DNA of 64,000 nucleotides from positions 1 through 64,000 of the forward strand of contig JANQFG010000135.1 of the NCBI GenBank assembly GCA_028277985.1, in the 5' to 3' direction. The notes below the pieces were generated by a model. That model did no database searches. It had not been told where the DNA came from and saw nothing but the letters and a program-made list of their open reading frames with translations. A program made the translations under genes and the position numbers. The DNA comes from a bacterium (GTDB lineage: Bacteria > Desulfobacterota > DSWW01). Shown one piece after another: positions 8,352 through 16,569 of the stretch. Position 1 is the stretch's first letter; each line of letters starts with the position of its first letter.

Positions 8352-10709
8352 TCAAACGGGTAAATCGGTGTGATCGTGCGGGTTCGTATCTTCTATGCGA
8401 GTCTCGGCCCCCTTCTTGACCCAGGGTCTCCAGGCCTTCTTGGAGGGTTTGGAGGTCGCGGTCTTCCCGCCTTCGATCTTCCGCTGGCTGGACCGCCTCT
8501 TGCCTCGCTTCTTCTGGTCCTCTTCGCTGTCCCCGTAGTAGTAGTACTGGCTCGAGTAGTAGTAGTAACCGTCGTAGCCGTAGGCTCCCTTCGGGGTATC
8601 CGCGTTGTTGAGAATCACGCCCAGCATGAGGCCCTGGGTCCCCTGCAGAAGCTCTGAAGCCCTCTGGGCAAGCTCCCGCTGGGTGGTGAAGCCTCGAACG
8701 ACAACGAGCCCGCCGCCCACGAAGTGCATCAGGATCGTGGCGTCCGTGACATTGACCACGGGAGGGGTGTCGAAGATGATCCGGTCGAACATCTCCTCCA
8801 TCTCGCCCATCAGCCCGCGCATTCGCTCCGTGGCCAGAAGCTCGGCAGGGTTGGGCGGCCTCGGTCCGGAGGGCAGCACGTACAGGTTGTCCAGCTCGGT
8901 CTTCTGCACGACGTCTCCGAGCCTCATGGCATCTTCCGAGGTCAGCAGATTGCTCAGGCCCACGGTGGGCGAGAGGCCGAAGGTCTTGTGGATCCGGGGC
9001 TTCCGAAGATCGCTGTCCACCAGAAGCACCCGCTTGCCGGCCTGCGCGAAGGTGATCGCCAGGTTGATGCTCACCAGGGACTTGCCCTCCAGGGGCGAGG
9101 GGCTGGTCACCAGAATGCTTCGAACCCCCTGGGCCCCGGTCGAGAAACTCAAACCTGTTCGCAGGGAGCGGAAAGCCTCTGCCAGGGCGGATCGGGGGCG
9201 ATCGATGGCCAGCATGTCGAAACTCGACCGCTCCATGAGTAGCGCATCTCCGTTGAGCTCTTCTCGCAGGGCGGGTACGTAGCCAAGAACGGGCAATCCC
9301 GTAGCCTGCTCCGCATCATCCCGTGTCTTCACAGAGGTGTCGAGATACTGGAGGAAGAAGGCAAGTCCGATACCGAGCATCGGTCCGAGGAGAAGGGCCA
9401 GCCCGATCGCCTGCACGCGCTTCGGGCTCGCCTTCCACACCGGCGTCTTCGCAGGGGTGATGACGAAGATATTGTCCTCTTCCGTTCCGGCCGCGCTCGA
9501 GATCTCGATCTCGTCGATACGCTGAATGATGGCCCGATAGGTCTTGTGCACCGTATCGTGGGCATCCTTGAGCTCCTGATACGCCACCCGCAGCTTGTCC
9601 AGGTTCATGACCTCGATTTGCTGCTGCTGAAGGGCTTCGAGAATCTCCGCCTCCTGATCCTTGGAGCGCTGGTATTCCAGGTGGGTAGAGCTGAGGATGC
9701 TGCGGACGTCCATCTCGATCTTGTCGCGAATCGCCTTCAGCTTCGCACGAGAGGAGAGCAGCTGGGGGTGATTGGATCCGAACCTCTTGCTCAGCTCGCT
9801 GATCTCCTGCTGAGTGCGGATCCATTCCATCTTCAGGTCCCGCATCGTGGGGCTGTCCACCACTTCGGGAAGATCCTCCAGGGCGGTCCTGCTCTCGAGG
9901 GCGTGTCCGATCGACTGGATACGACTCTGGAGCTCGATCCGCTTGTTCTGCACCTCGGTCAGTTCGCGGTTCAGGTCCTTCAAGCGTTCCACCACGATGT
10001 TCTGAGACTGCTCCAGTGAAACCGTTCCGTGCTCGATCCGGAACGACTGCAGGGCTTCCGCCTTTTCGGCAACCTTCGGGCGGAGCTCCTCTGCTTTCCT
10101 CTTCAACGCCGTGAGCCCGCCTCCGGTCACGCCGAGTCTTCGCTCTCGATACTCCTGAATATAGGCTTCCACCAGATAGTTCACGACCTGTGCCGAGACC
10201 TTAGGGTCGGTCCACTCGAAGGAGACCTCGACGAGACGCGTTCTTCGGACCGGGCTGACCCGGAATCTCTTCGAAAAGGCGGGAATCGGATCCATCGATT
10301 CCCGGTACGCTTCGTGCTCGCCGAAGTTGAACCGGGCAAAGACCTTCTCCATCAGGGGCCGGCACGTGAGCAGGTTGAACTGGGTCTCCATGAACTCGCG
10401 GCGCGCAAGCTCGCTTCCTGCAAACTGGGACAGGGTAGGGTCGTAGACGTCCTGAAAGTCGGTGATCTTGATCTTGGTGGGCTCGATCAGAAGCAGAGCG
10501 GTGGCGCGGTACGTGGGCGTCAGGATGAATACCGTCAGGGCAGTGGCAAAGAGCACCAGCAGGGAGACCCCGACCACCACCCATCTTCGCATGAACAACA
10601 CGCGAAGATAGTCCTTCAGGTGGGGCTCCTCCACCCCTCCGGCCAGCCGGCCTCTGAACCTCCGGTCCGGTCTGGCCTCTTCCCTTTCCTCGCCGGGATG
10701 AAAGTCCAT
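8352..10709 (-). CDS. Polysaccharide co-polymerase fused to a BY-type tyrosine kinase (Wzc-like)
   Basis: Inner-membrane protein controlling chain length and export of a surface polysaccharide. The 785 residues comprise a Wzz domain with membrane span 1 at about 43-63, a large coiled-coil periplasmic region, span 2 at about 430-452, then a cytoplasmic BY-kinase with Walker A (SPSPLEGKSLVS, near 538), Walker A' (VLLVDSDLRKP) and Walker B (RIIFDTPPV). The C-terminal cluster near 708-726 holds ten tyrosines, the expected autophosphorylation site. A long Lys/Arg/Ser tail follows, which is unusual since many relatives end near the cluster. It lies between the small membrane-protein gene and the phosphatase gene. 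No glycosyltransferase, Wza or Wzx/Wzy gene is in the window. Confidence 0.94.
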   Translation of the reverse strand: MDFHPGEEREEARPDRRFRGRLAGGVEEPHLKDYLRVLFMRRWVVVGVSLLVLFATALTVFILTPTYRATALLLIEPTKIKITDFQDVYDPTLSQFAGSELARREFMETQFNLLTCRPLMEKVFARFNFGEHEAYRESMDPIPAFSKRFRVSPVRRTRLVEVSFEWTDPKVSAQVVNYLVEAYIQEYRERRLGVTGGGLTALKRKAEELRPKVAEKAEALQSFRIEHGTVSLEQSQNIVVERLKDLNRELTEVQNKRIELQSRIQSIGHALESRTALEDLPEVVDSPTMRDLKMEWIRTQQEISELSKRFGSNHPQLLSSRAKLKAIRDKIEMDVRSILSSTHLEYQRSKDQEAEILEALQQQQIEVMNLDKLRVAYQELKDAHDTVHKTYRAIIQRIDEIEISSAAGTEEDNIFVITPAKTPVWKASPKRVQAIGLALLLGPMLGIGLAFFLQYLDTSVKTRDDAEQATGLPVLGYVPALREELNGDALLMERSSFDMLAIDRPRSALAEAFRSLRTGLSFSTGAQGVRSILVTSPSPLEGKSLVSINLAITFAQAGKRVLLVDSDLRKPRIHKTFGLSPTVGLSNLLTSEDAMRLGDVVQKTELDNLYVLPSGPRPPNPAELLATERMRGLMGEMEEMFDRIIFDTPPVVNVTDATILMHFVGGGLVVVRGFTTQRELAQRASELLQGTQGLMLGVILNNADTPKGAYGYDGYYYYSSQYYYYGDSEEDQKKRGKRRSSQRKIEGGKTATSKPSKKAWRPWVKKGAETRIEDTNPHDHTDLPV

Positions 10710-10734
10710 TCAGTGCAATCCAAGAGATGCTTGC

Positions 10735-11247
10735 TTAGGGACTCACCGAGGGCGGCTGGACATAGGTGTCTGATTCGTGCTTGTTGATCTGCCAGACCGA
10801 GAAGGCGATGAGAAGCACGCCACCCGCAATGGCCACGATCAAAGGAGCGCTCAAGCCTGCTCCGGCGCCCGCTGTGTAAGGCTCCGTCGTTGTGGGAACC
10901 ATGGCATTCACCACGGTGTTGTTGCTCGACGGCTTGACCACGAGGGCCACCTTTTGCATATCCGCCAGGATCAGGGTGTAGGTTCCTGCGGCAAGGTTGT
11001 CGATCGTGTAGGCTCCATCCTTGCCCGTTGTCGTCACGTACTTGGCCTTGCCCGCGGCATCCAGGATCTTGACGGATTTGCCTTCCACAGGCTGCTCGTC
11101 CAAGTCCATGACCTTGCCGGTGAGGACACCTGGCTTCACTTCAACCACGGCACTCTTCGGAGCTGCGTAGCTTGAACTCAGACCGAAGACCGAGTACGTA
11201 GCAAACGCCACCGCAGTCAACAGAGAAAGCAGTGCTCGTCCTCTCAT
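10735..11247 (-). CDS. Exported carboxypeptidase-regulatory-like (Ig-fold) protein with C-terminal membrane span
   Basis: The 170-residue protein starts with a signal peptide (RGRALLSLLTAVAFATY... ending SYAAP). A single carboxypeptidase-regulatory-like beta sandwich follows (GVLTGKVMDLDEQPVEG, GKDGAYTIDNLAAGTYTL), then a Thr/Pro/Gly-rich stretch and one membrane span (LIVAIAGGVLLIAFSVWQI), ending in a short polar tail. The ATG at 11247 has a GGGGAGG ribosome site about 10 bases upstream. It is first in the operon with the BY-kinase and phosphatase, so an accessory role in polysaccharide export is inferred. Confidence 0.8.
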   Translation of the reverse strand: MRGRALLSLLTAVAFATYSVFGLSSSYAAPKSAVVEVKPGVLTGKVMDLDEQPVEGKSVKILDAAGKAKYVTTTGKDGAYTIDNLAAGTYTLILADMQKVALVVKPSSNNTVVNAMVPTTTEPYTAGAGAGLSAPLIVAIAGGVLLIAFSVWQINKHESDTYVQPPSVSP

Positions 11248-11406
11248 GGTTTGTTCCTCCCCTTTCCTGTTTTCGGTATGCTTCTTTCCCTTGTCCCGAC
11301 TCGGACCTGCATCCATTTTGGTGCGCCAGCCGTCCCTATGATCCGTTCGAACCACAGTCTCCTTGGATCGGCATTTTGGCGCCGCAACTTGATCTCGGAG
11401 ACGACT

Positions 11407-11826
11407 TTAGTCATCCCCTAAATCCGGCGCAACCTCCACGGTCCGCTTCTTACGCTGGAGGTCTTCTTCCTGTCGCAAACGAGCCCGGATCCGGGCCTCC
11501 TCGTCTTCTCTCGCGAATCTCTCCTGCCTGCTCAGCGTCTCCTCCTCAACGCGGAGAAGCTCTTCGGCCCGCCTCTCCAGGCGGATCTTCCGTTCCTCGT
11601 AACCGATCTTCTGGTCGCTGACGCGGACGTCGAGAATCTGTTCCTCGCGGCCTTCCATTCGGAAATCCACACGCATGGTGTCCCGCTCGCCCTTTGCGAG
11701 TCCGCGCACAGAGTCCGAATCTTGCGCCGAAACGCCCTCCGGGCACAACATGCTTAGAACGCTGATTGCGCACGCCGAAAACATGGCCGCCCGAAGCGCG
11801 CAACGCCCCGTCAGGTCACGGTTCAT
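11407..11826 (-). CDS. Secreted, highly charged helical protein of unknown function
   Basis: A 139-residue protein with a plausible signal peptide (basic start, then AAMFSACAISVLSML..., cleavage after VSA). The mature part is almost entirely charged and helical (RRAEELLRVEEETLSRQERF, with further Arg/Glu heptads), suggesting a periplasmic coiled coil. No known domain is recognised. An AGAAGAG sequence upstream of the ATG is a modest ribosome site. It lies upstream of, and in the same direction as, the polysaccharide operon, 159 bases away. The flank 11827-12053 is AT-rich and shows no further gene. Confidence 0.62.
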   Translation of the reverse strand: MNRDLTGRCALRAAMFSACAISVLSMLCPEGVSAQDSDSVRGLAKGERDTMRVDFRMEGREEQILDVRVSDQKIGYEERKIRLERRAEELLRVEEETLSRQERFAREDEEARIRARLRQEEDLQRKKRTVEVAPDLGDD

Positions 11827-12053
11827 GGGAGCTAATCTCTTCTCGCGTCAATTCCAGGTCAAGCCCCGATCCATATGCGTCCGACTCTTACCGCAAAATG
11901 TTGGAACGGATTACGATATCGAAACTCCGGACCGATCTTTGATATTTAAAGAGAAATTTAAAGAAAGTCAAGCTAAAAAGCAGTTTTTCTTGAAGAAGCT
12001 GGGGTTAGTCATTCCGTCGATCTGTACGGGATTCCGCTCGCCTTTCCTCGGAT

Positions 12054-12878
12054 TCATGCACGATTCGGACCATCCGGCCCCTCACAGCTCCGCACAAAGT
12101 CGTCTATCCGGAGTGCGATGAGCCTTTCCGCCTCACGGATCTCTTCGACCGATGAGAAATCAGAGGCAAGACTCAGAAAGATCGTATCGTAGCGCGACTT
12201 GCTGCAGCCGATCTCTTCGTATGGAATTCTTGCCTCCCGGTACTCATCCTCGGCCAGACAGTACTTTCCGAAGCGGCCATCGTCGTCCGACCGGTAAGGC
12301 CATGAAACCTTGAGAGCGAAGAAGTTCCTGAGGGCCTCCTGGACGCCTGGGCGGGAGAGTACGGCCAGGGACGGCTCGGCCCCGATCCGTTCGGCCGCCA
12401 TGTGGAAAAAGCCCTTGCAGAGGTCGATATCCGTGATACAGATTCCGTAGAGATACCAGTCGTCGAGGCTGAGGATCGCGGCCCATTTCTCGGTGCGGGT
12501 GAGCTTCTGGTAGCTCAGGCAGAGGTGGCCGTCGCAAAGCTCCGCACCATAGAAGGAGCAACCCCGGAGATCCTTCCCATCGTGCTGGCGGGGATGCAGC
12601 AGGCAACCCACCTTCCGGCACTGCGGATCCAGGAATCCGAGAAATTCGCAATTGTAGATCGTCTCCAGCAGCTTTCCCTGCGGCTCCGTGCGGCGGACCC
12701 AGGCGGTGAAGCTCCTCAACGCCTCATTCGTGTACCGTTCGAGATTGCGGAAGGCATCGGTCCGGCGCTTCAGCCTCCGGACCAGGTCGGATCGGTTGGC
12801 TCCCCGGTAGTTGTACAGACCGCAGCATGCGCCGCACGACTTCCCTGAATCAGGCTGACACAGATGAGGAGATTCCAT
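12054..12878 (-). CDS. Cysteine-rich protein with N-terminal CGACCG cluster (YkgJ-like)
   Basis: A 274-residue protein beginning with a zinc- or iron-binding type cluster (C17GACC, reminiscent of YkgJ-family cysteine clusters) and carrying further Cys in YNCEFLGF, DPQCRKVGCLLHP, LRGCSFYGAELC, GHLCLS and GICITDIDLC. The conserved-looking aromatic core (DDWYLYGICITD) suggests an enzyme or metal-binding fold rather than a regulator. No function can be assigned. The ATG has no clear ribosome site; no better start is visible nearby. It appears to be a single gene. Confidence 0.72.
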   Translation of the reverse strand: MESPHLCQPDSGKSCGACCGLYNYRGANRSDLVRRLKRRTDAFRNLERYTNEALRSFTAWVRRTEPQGKLLETIYNCEFLGFLDPQCRKVGCLLHPRQHDGKDLRGCSFYGAELCDGHLCLSYQKLTRTEKWAAILSLDDWYLYGICITDIDLCKGFFHMAAERIGAEPSLAVLSRPGVQEALRNFFALKVSWPYRSDDDGRFGKYCLAEDEYREARIPYEEIGCSKSRYDTIFLSLASDFSSVEEIREAERLIALRIDDFVRSCEGPDGPNRA

Positions 12879-12996
12879 AGGCGCTACAATCGGGCAAGTA
12901 GGGTGCGTTCGTTCGTGTTCCGGGTTTGCCGGGCCTGGAGCAGGAATTCACGAGGCTGGGAGGGTGGCGGTGATGACGTCGATTCGAACCTGCCTA

Positions 12997-13296
12997 TCAG
13001 AGCAATTCGTTCAGGATACTCTCCTGAAGAAGACGATCGGCAATGGATTTGCTGTCGAACTTCAAGTTGCCCTTCTTCAGTCCCTTCTTGATTTCTTCCA
13101 CTCGATCCCTGCGAACGTCCGGTGCCTTCTCGATCAGATTCAGGGCCCTCTGCGCAACCTCCATGTCCGAGGTTTCCTGCATACGGGCCTTTGGGGATGC
13201 TCTGTTCTTCTTCGATCTCTCACCATCGGGACCCGACTCTTCGATGCGCTCCCGTCGCTGCCGAAAAGCCTCGAGCAGGAGATCCATTTCCAGCAT
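12997..13296 (-). CDS. flgM: FlgM-like anti-sigma-28 factor
   Basis: FlgM binds and inhibits the flagellar sigma factor FliA in the cytoplasm. The 99-residue protein is polar and probably unfolded in its first half; its C-terminus (RVEEIKKGLKKGNLKFDSKS, then IADRLLQESIL) matches the FlgM pattern RVxxIKxxIxxGxYxVDxxxIAxxLL. The ATG at 13296 has GGGAGAAG about 6 bases upstream; the frame is open 80 codons further up, but that part is Cys/Gly/Pro-rich and unlike any FlgM. No flagellar structural gene is adjacent. FlhG is encoded 2 kb away. Confidence 0.72.
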   Translation of the reverse strand: MLEMDLLLEAFRQRRERIEESGPDGERSKKNRASPKARMQETSDMEVAQRALNLIEKAPDVRRDRVEEIKKGLKKGNLKFDSKSIADRLLQESILNELL

Positions 13297-13736
13297 TTCG
13301 CTTCTCCCGATTCTTTGCTCCGGGGTGCCAAGGAGAGGTCCGATTTGCTTACATGTACAACTTTCTTTCCGATAATTCAAGCCCAAACGATCCTTCTTCG
13401 GGGCCTGCCCGTTCCCGCAAGACCCCCCCCGGAAAGAGCCAAAAGGGGCCATTATGGGATCGTTCTGAATCAAGGGCAGTTGCGACCCCGGGCAGGCAAC
13501 ATCTTCATTGCCGGTCGGACCCTCTCTTATGAACATTTTTCGCAGACTTGCCCTAATGAGTGGATCGGCCCGTTCCCAAAAAAACCTAAGAATTGTATTG
13601 ACAAATCACTGTAGAAATGATTAGAAAGGGGCTAATTTTCCTACCTTAAGGTTGGCACAGCGCTTCGAAGAGGTGACAATCGACGCTGAATACCATTTGA
13701 TATCCCGGGGATAAGAAAAGAAAAGGAGAGGGGAAG
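13297..13736 (+). other. 440-base divergent intergenic region between flgM and the OmpA-family gene
   Basis: Holds the leaders of both genes. The right part (about 13575-13740) is AT-rich with one promoter-like pair (13598-13627). The left part reads open in the flgM frame up to 13536 but looks non-coding in composition. No RNA gene or repeat is visible. Confidence 0.5.
13598..13627 (+). promoter_or_regulatory. Putative sigma-70-type promoter of the OmpA-family gene
   Basis: Perfect -35 TTGACA at 13598-13603, 18-base spacer, then TAGAAA (4 of 6 to TATAAT) at 13622-13627, inside an AT-rich stretch 110 bases before the start codon. The -10 is weak, so the call is tentative. Confidence 0.42.
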
Positions 13737-15263
13737 ATGAGCAAAAAGCTGTGCGGTTTGACATTGATCACGGTATTTCTGATGTGTATTCCCCTGAGTG
13801 CAGCCGCCGAAGAGGAACCCGTGCCCATAACGCTCAGAGAGGGTGGCTTCTACCTCACCCCCATGGCCGGGGGGATTTTCTACCTCGATGACGGCGATAT
13901 TGACCTGGATCATCATGCGATCTTCGGAGGGCGGGTCGGCTACGTGCTCACGGACAGGTGGGCCCTGGAAGCGAGTATCGACTATAGTTTCACACAATAT
14001 AACGGGCCTGATCAAGTGCTGGTAGGTTTCCAGGAGCCCTACGATGGCCTCAATGCGAACAATTTCTTCATGACCGCAAACGCTTTGTACAACTTCGATC
14101 CGGTCCTGGAGAACAAACGCCTGACCCCTTACGCGATGGCGGGAATCGGTGTGGGCCACCACGAAACGAGCCTGACCGATGATCCGACCGGCTTCCTCGG
14201 GCAGATCGGTGGAGGCGTCCATTACGGTTTCACCGACAATGTTCTCCTCCGTGGTGAGGTCCGTTTCCTGTTCAACACGGATCCTTCCATGGCCAATCTG
14301 ATCGTGCAGATCGGGCCCGCGTTCCACTTCGGGGGAGCCAAGCCCGCTCCGCCGCCTCCGCCCCCGCCCGTGTGGAAAGACTTCGACGAGGACGGAGTAC
14401 CGGATCATCTGGACAAGTGCCCGACCACACCCAAGGGCTGTGTCGTTGACAAGGACGGCTGCCCGCTCGACGCGGATGTGGACGGCGTGTGCGACGGCTT
14501 GGACGAGTGCCCCGACACACCGCTCGGCACGGCGGTCGACGAGAAGGGATGCCCGGTCCGGCCCGAGACGGTTGCCCTGAGCTGGGCAGAGGGTCTCACC
14601 TTTGCACTTGGAAGTGCGACCCTGACGAAGCAGGCGGAAGGGGTCCTCGACGGCCTGGTGGCGCTGGCGAACAAGCACCCGGACGCGGTTGTCGAGATCG
14701 GTGGTTACACGGACTCCACCGGTTCGGCGGTCTTCAACCAGAGGCTCTCCGAGCGGCGGGCCCTTGCGGTGCGGAACTACATGGTGCTGAAGGGGATCAC
14801 GCCGGACAGACTCATCGCGGTCGGCTACGGCGAGACGAACTTCGTAGCCACGAACGACACCCCTGAGGGCAGGCAGCAGAACCGAAGGGTGGAGTTCAAG
14901 TTCCTCGGTCAGGATGCGGTCGGACTGCCCGTTCTCCACTTCAAGCTGGGCAAGAGCGAGCTGACAGACGCATCCATGAACGATGTGAACACGATCGCCG
15001 AGAAGCTGAAGGCCCGTCCGAACGTACGGGTTATCATCTCCGCCTTCACCGACTCTTCCGGTTCCGCGGAACTGAACAAGCGCCTCTCCTTGAAGAGGGC
15101 AGGGATGGTGAAGGACATGCTCGTTGCCAAGGGCGTTGCTGCGGAGAATCTCAAGGCGGTCGGCAAGGGCGCCACGAACTTCCTGACCTCGAATGCAACA
15201 AAGGAAGGCAGGGAAATGAACCGGCGGGTTGAGCTCACGATCTTCTGGGCCAGCGGCTGGTAA
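13737..15263 (+). CDS. OmpA-family outer-membrane protein with two tandem OmpA peptidoglycan-binding domains
   Basis: A 508-residue outer-membrane protein. A signal peptide (ending about SAAAEE) precedes an eight-strand-type beta barrel (about 30-205, with alternating residues such as YAMAGIGVGHH and VLLRGEVRFLF). A poly-Pro hinge, a thrombospondin type 3-like calcium segment (DFDEDGVPDHLDKCPTTPKG, DADVDGVCDGLDECPDTPLG) and two C-terminal OmpA domains follow. The first domain has GGYTDSTGS, NQRLSERRA and QNRRVEF; the second, more diverged, has SAFTDSSGS, NKRLSLKRA and MNRRVEL. One OmpA domain is usual. GGAGAGG lies just upstream of the ATG. It ends at a strong terminator. Confidence 0.93.
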   Translation: MSKKLCGLTLITVFLMCIPLSAAAEEEPVPITLREGGFYLTPMAGGIFYLDDGDIDLDHHAIFGGRVGYVLTDRWALEASIDYSFTQYNGPDQVLVGFQEPYDGLNANNFFMTANALYNFDPVLENKRLTPYAMAGIGVGHHETSLTDDPTGFLGQIGGGVHYGFTDNVLLRGEVRFLFNTDPSMANLIVQIGPAFHFGGAKPAPPPPPPPVWKDFDEDGVPDHLDKCPTTPKGCVVDKDGCPLDADVDGVCDGLDECPDTPLGTAVDEKGCPVRPETVALSWAEGLTFALGSATLTKQAEGVLDGLVALANKHPDAVVEIGGYTDSTGSAVFNQRLSERRALAVRNYMVLKGITPDRLIAVGYGETNFVATNDTPEGRQQNRRVEFKFLGQDAVGLPVLHFKLGKSELTDASMNDVNTIAEKLKARPNVRVIISAFTDSSGSAELNKRLSLKRAGMVKDMLVAKGVAAENLKAVGKGATNFLTSNATKEGREMNRRVELTIFWASGW

Positions 15264-15308
15264 GAAGGGGCTTCAACGGGCAGGAAGGCTTAACAAGCCT
15301 GACAACCA

Positions 15309-15357
15309 AAGCCCGGTGACGACACGATTCAAGGCGTCGTCACCGGGCTTTCTTTTT
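15309..15357. terminator. Strong terminator between converging genes
   Basis: A perfect 15-bp stem (15309-15323 with 15336-15350, core GCCCGGTGACGAC) with a 12-base loop, followed on the plus strand by a T-rich run. A-rich bases on the other side allow it to serve the minus-strand flhG transcript too. Confidence 0.88.
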
Positions 15358-15366
15358 GTGTGCGGA

Positions 15367-16290
15367 TCAGGTGCTGACGAGGGTGGGACGTGACTGAAAA
15401 GGATCACCGCCCCACTCGGAACTGTCCGAGGCAAAGAGCCGCTTCCAGAAGAACTGAAGGGAACCGACCGGGAGTTCCTCGGGCATGGATCCGAGCAGCT
15501 GAGAAGCAAGCTGGCTGAAGGCCTGACTCGAGGCCGAATCCGGATACAGCTCCACCACCGGCTTCTGACAGCGGACCGCCTCGGCAATGCGCCGGTCATG
15601 AGGAATGTTGCCGAAATGCCTCACGGAGACTCCCAGGAACCTCTGGGATGCATCCGTGATCCGATCCAGGACGCGAGCCGCCTCATCCTCCTGCTTGACG
15701 GAATTCATCAGGACCTTGAAGCTCTTCCGCTGGTAGCGGAGGGCCAGGATCTTCATCAGCACATAGGCGTCCGACATGGATGTCGGCTCCGGGCAGACGA
15801 CCACGATGTTATCGTGGGACACGATGTTGAAGAAGAGCACGTTCGGAGAGATTCCCGCGCCCGTATCGATCAGGACCACATCGAAGTCTTCCTCGAGCTC
15901 CTCTGTCTCGCAGAGCAGTCTCAACTGCTGTTCTTCGGTCAAGGCGGCCAGCTCCTGCACGCCGAAGCCCGCAGGAAGGACGGTGACCCCCTCCGGCCCC
16001 GGAAAGAGCACCTCCTTCATTCGCATCTCGCCGAACAGAACATGAGAGATATTGTACTGTGGGACGAGCCCCAGAAGGATCGGCACGTTCGAAAGGCCCA
16101 TGTCCGCATCGAAGACCAGGACGCGCAAACCTCTGCGCTGGATCTCGACGGCCAGATTGATTACGACATTTGTCTTGCCGACTCCGCCCTTTCCGCTTGA
16201 TACGGACAGCACGTAGGGACTGTTCCGGGCCAGAGGCTCGGAAGGGGAGCTAAAGGGCCGCGCAGTGTTGCCATAGGATGCGATTTGCAC
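15367..16290 (-). CDS. flhG: FlhG/YlxH-type MinD-like ATPase
   Basis: MinD/ParA-family ATPase; FlhG proteins set the number of flagella together with the SRP-like GTPase FlhF. The 307 residues contain the deviant Walker A SGKGGVGKT (32-40), Walker A' strand VLVFDADMGLSNV, Walker B VVLIDTGAGIS and the FlhG-like segment NIVVVCPEPTSMSDAY. No flhF, fliA or motor gene lies next to it, so a different MinD-like positioning role cannot be excluded. The long C-terminal tail after the ATPase core lacks a clear amphipathic helix. The upstream gap 16291-16569 is AT-rich near 16395-16425 and shows no gene. Confidence 0.85.
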   Translation of the reverse strand: MQIASYGNTARPFSSPSEPLARNSPYVLSVSSGKGGVGKTNVVINLAVEIQRRGLRVLVFDADMGLSNVPILLGLVPQYNISHVLFGEMRMKEVLFPGPEGVTVLPAGFGVQELAALTEEQQLRLLCETEELEEDFDVVLIDTGAGISPNVLFFNIVSHDNIVVVCPEPTSMSDAYVLMKILALRYQRKSFKVLMNSVKQEDEAARVLDRITDASQRFLGVSVRHFGNIPHDRRIAEAVRCQKPVVELYPDSASSQAFSQLASQLLGSMPEELPVGSLQFFWKRLFASDSSEWGGDPFQSRPTLVST

Positions 16291-16569
16291 GTTCTCTCCT
16301 TCGTGAGATGCAGTTCATCAAGGGTCTGCCAGCCAGGATTTTGCAAGACCTATGCCGCAGGAGAGCGGACCCGAGGCAATCCGGAGAGGACAAAGAAAAT
16401 GTTTCTATTTTAGACTGTTATGCGTTTCGTGGGCGGCAAGCGGATTCGAGTTGGATTCCATGGACGGGGGGAAGCCACGAGACGGACCGCAAAGATGTTC
16501 ATCTCGCCGTCAAGGGTTTGACTCCTGGAGGTCCCCCGCGGGGAGCTGCTCCTTCGCCGAGCTCAGCCC

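Noticed and set aside
12965..13005. tRNA-like T-loop (GGTTCGAATC on the minus strand) just after flgM
   Set aside because: The flanking bases do not form a T stem (GCAGG opposite CGACG) and no acceptor or anticodon arm can be drawn, so it is not a tRNA or a clear att-site remnant.
13297..13340. Sigma-54-like sequence (TTGGCAC...GAGCA) upstream of flgM on the minus strand
   Set aside because: GG and GC are separated by 9 bases, and sigma-54 needs 10; the -12 element is also poor.
13297..13536. Upstream extension of the FlgM frame by 80 codons
   Set aside because: The extension is Cys/Gly/Pro-rich, unlike any FlgM, and the internal ATG at 13296 has a good ribosome site.
13648..13668. TTGGCAC-N5-TTCG upstream of the OmpA-family gene
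   Set aside because: The -12 GC is missing, so it does not meet the sigma-54 pattern.
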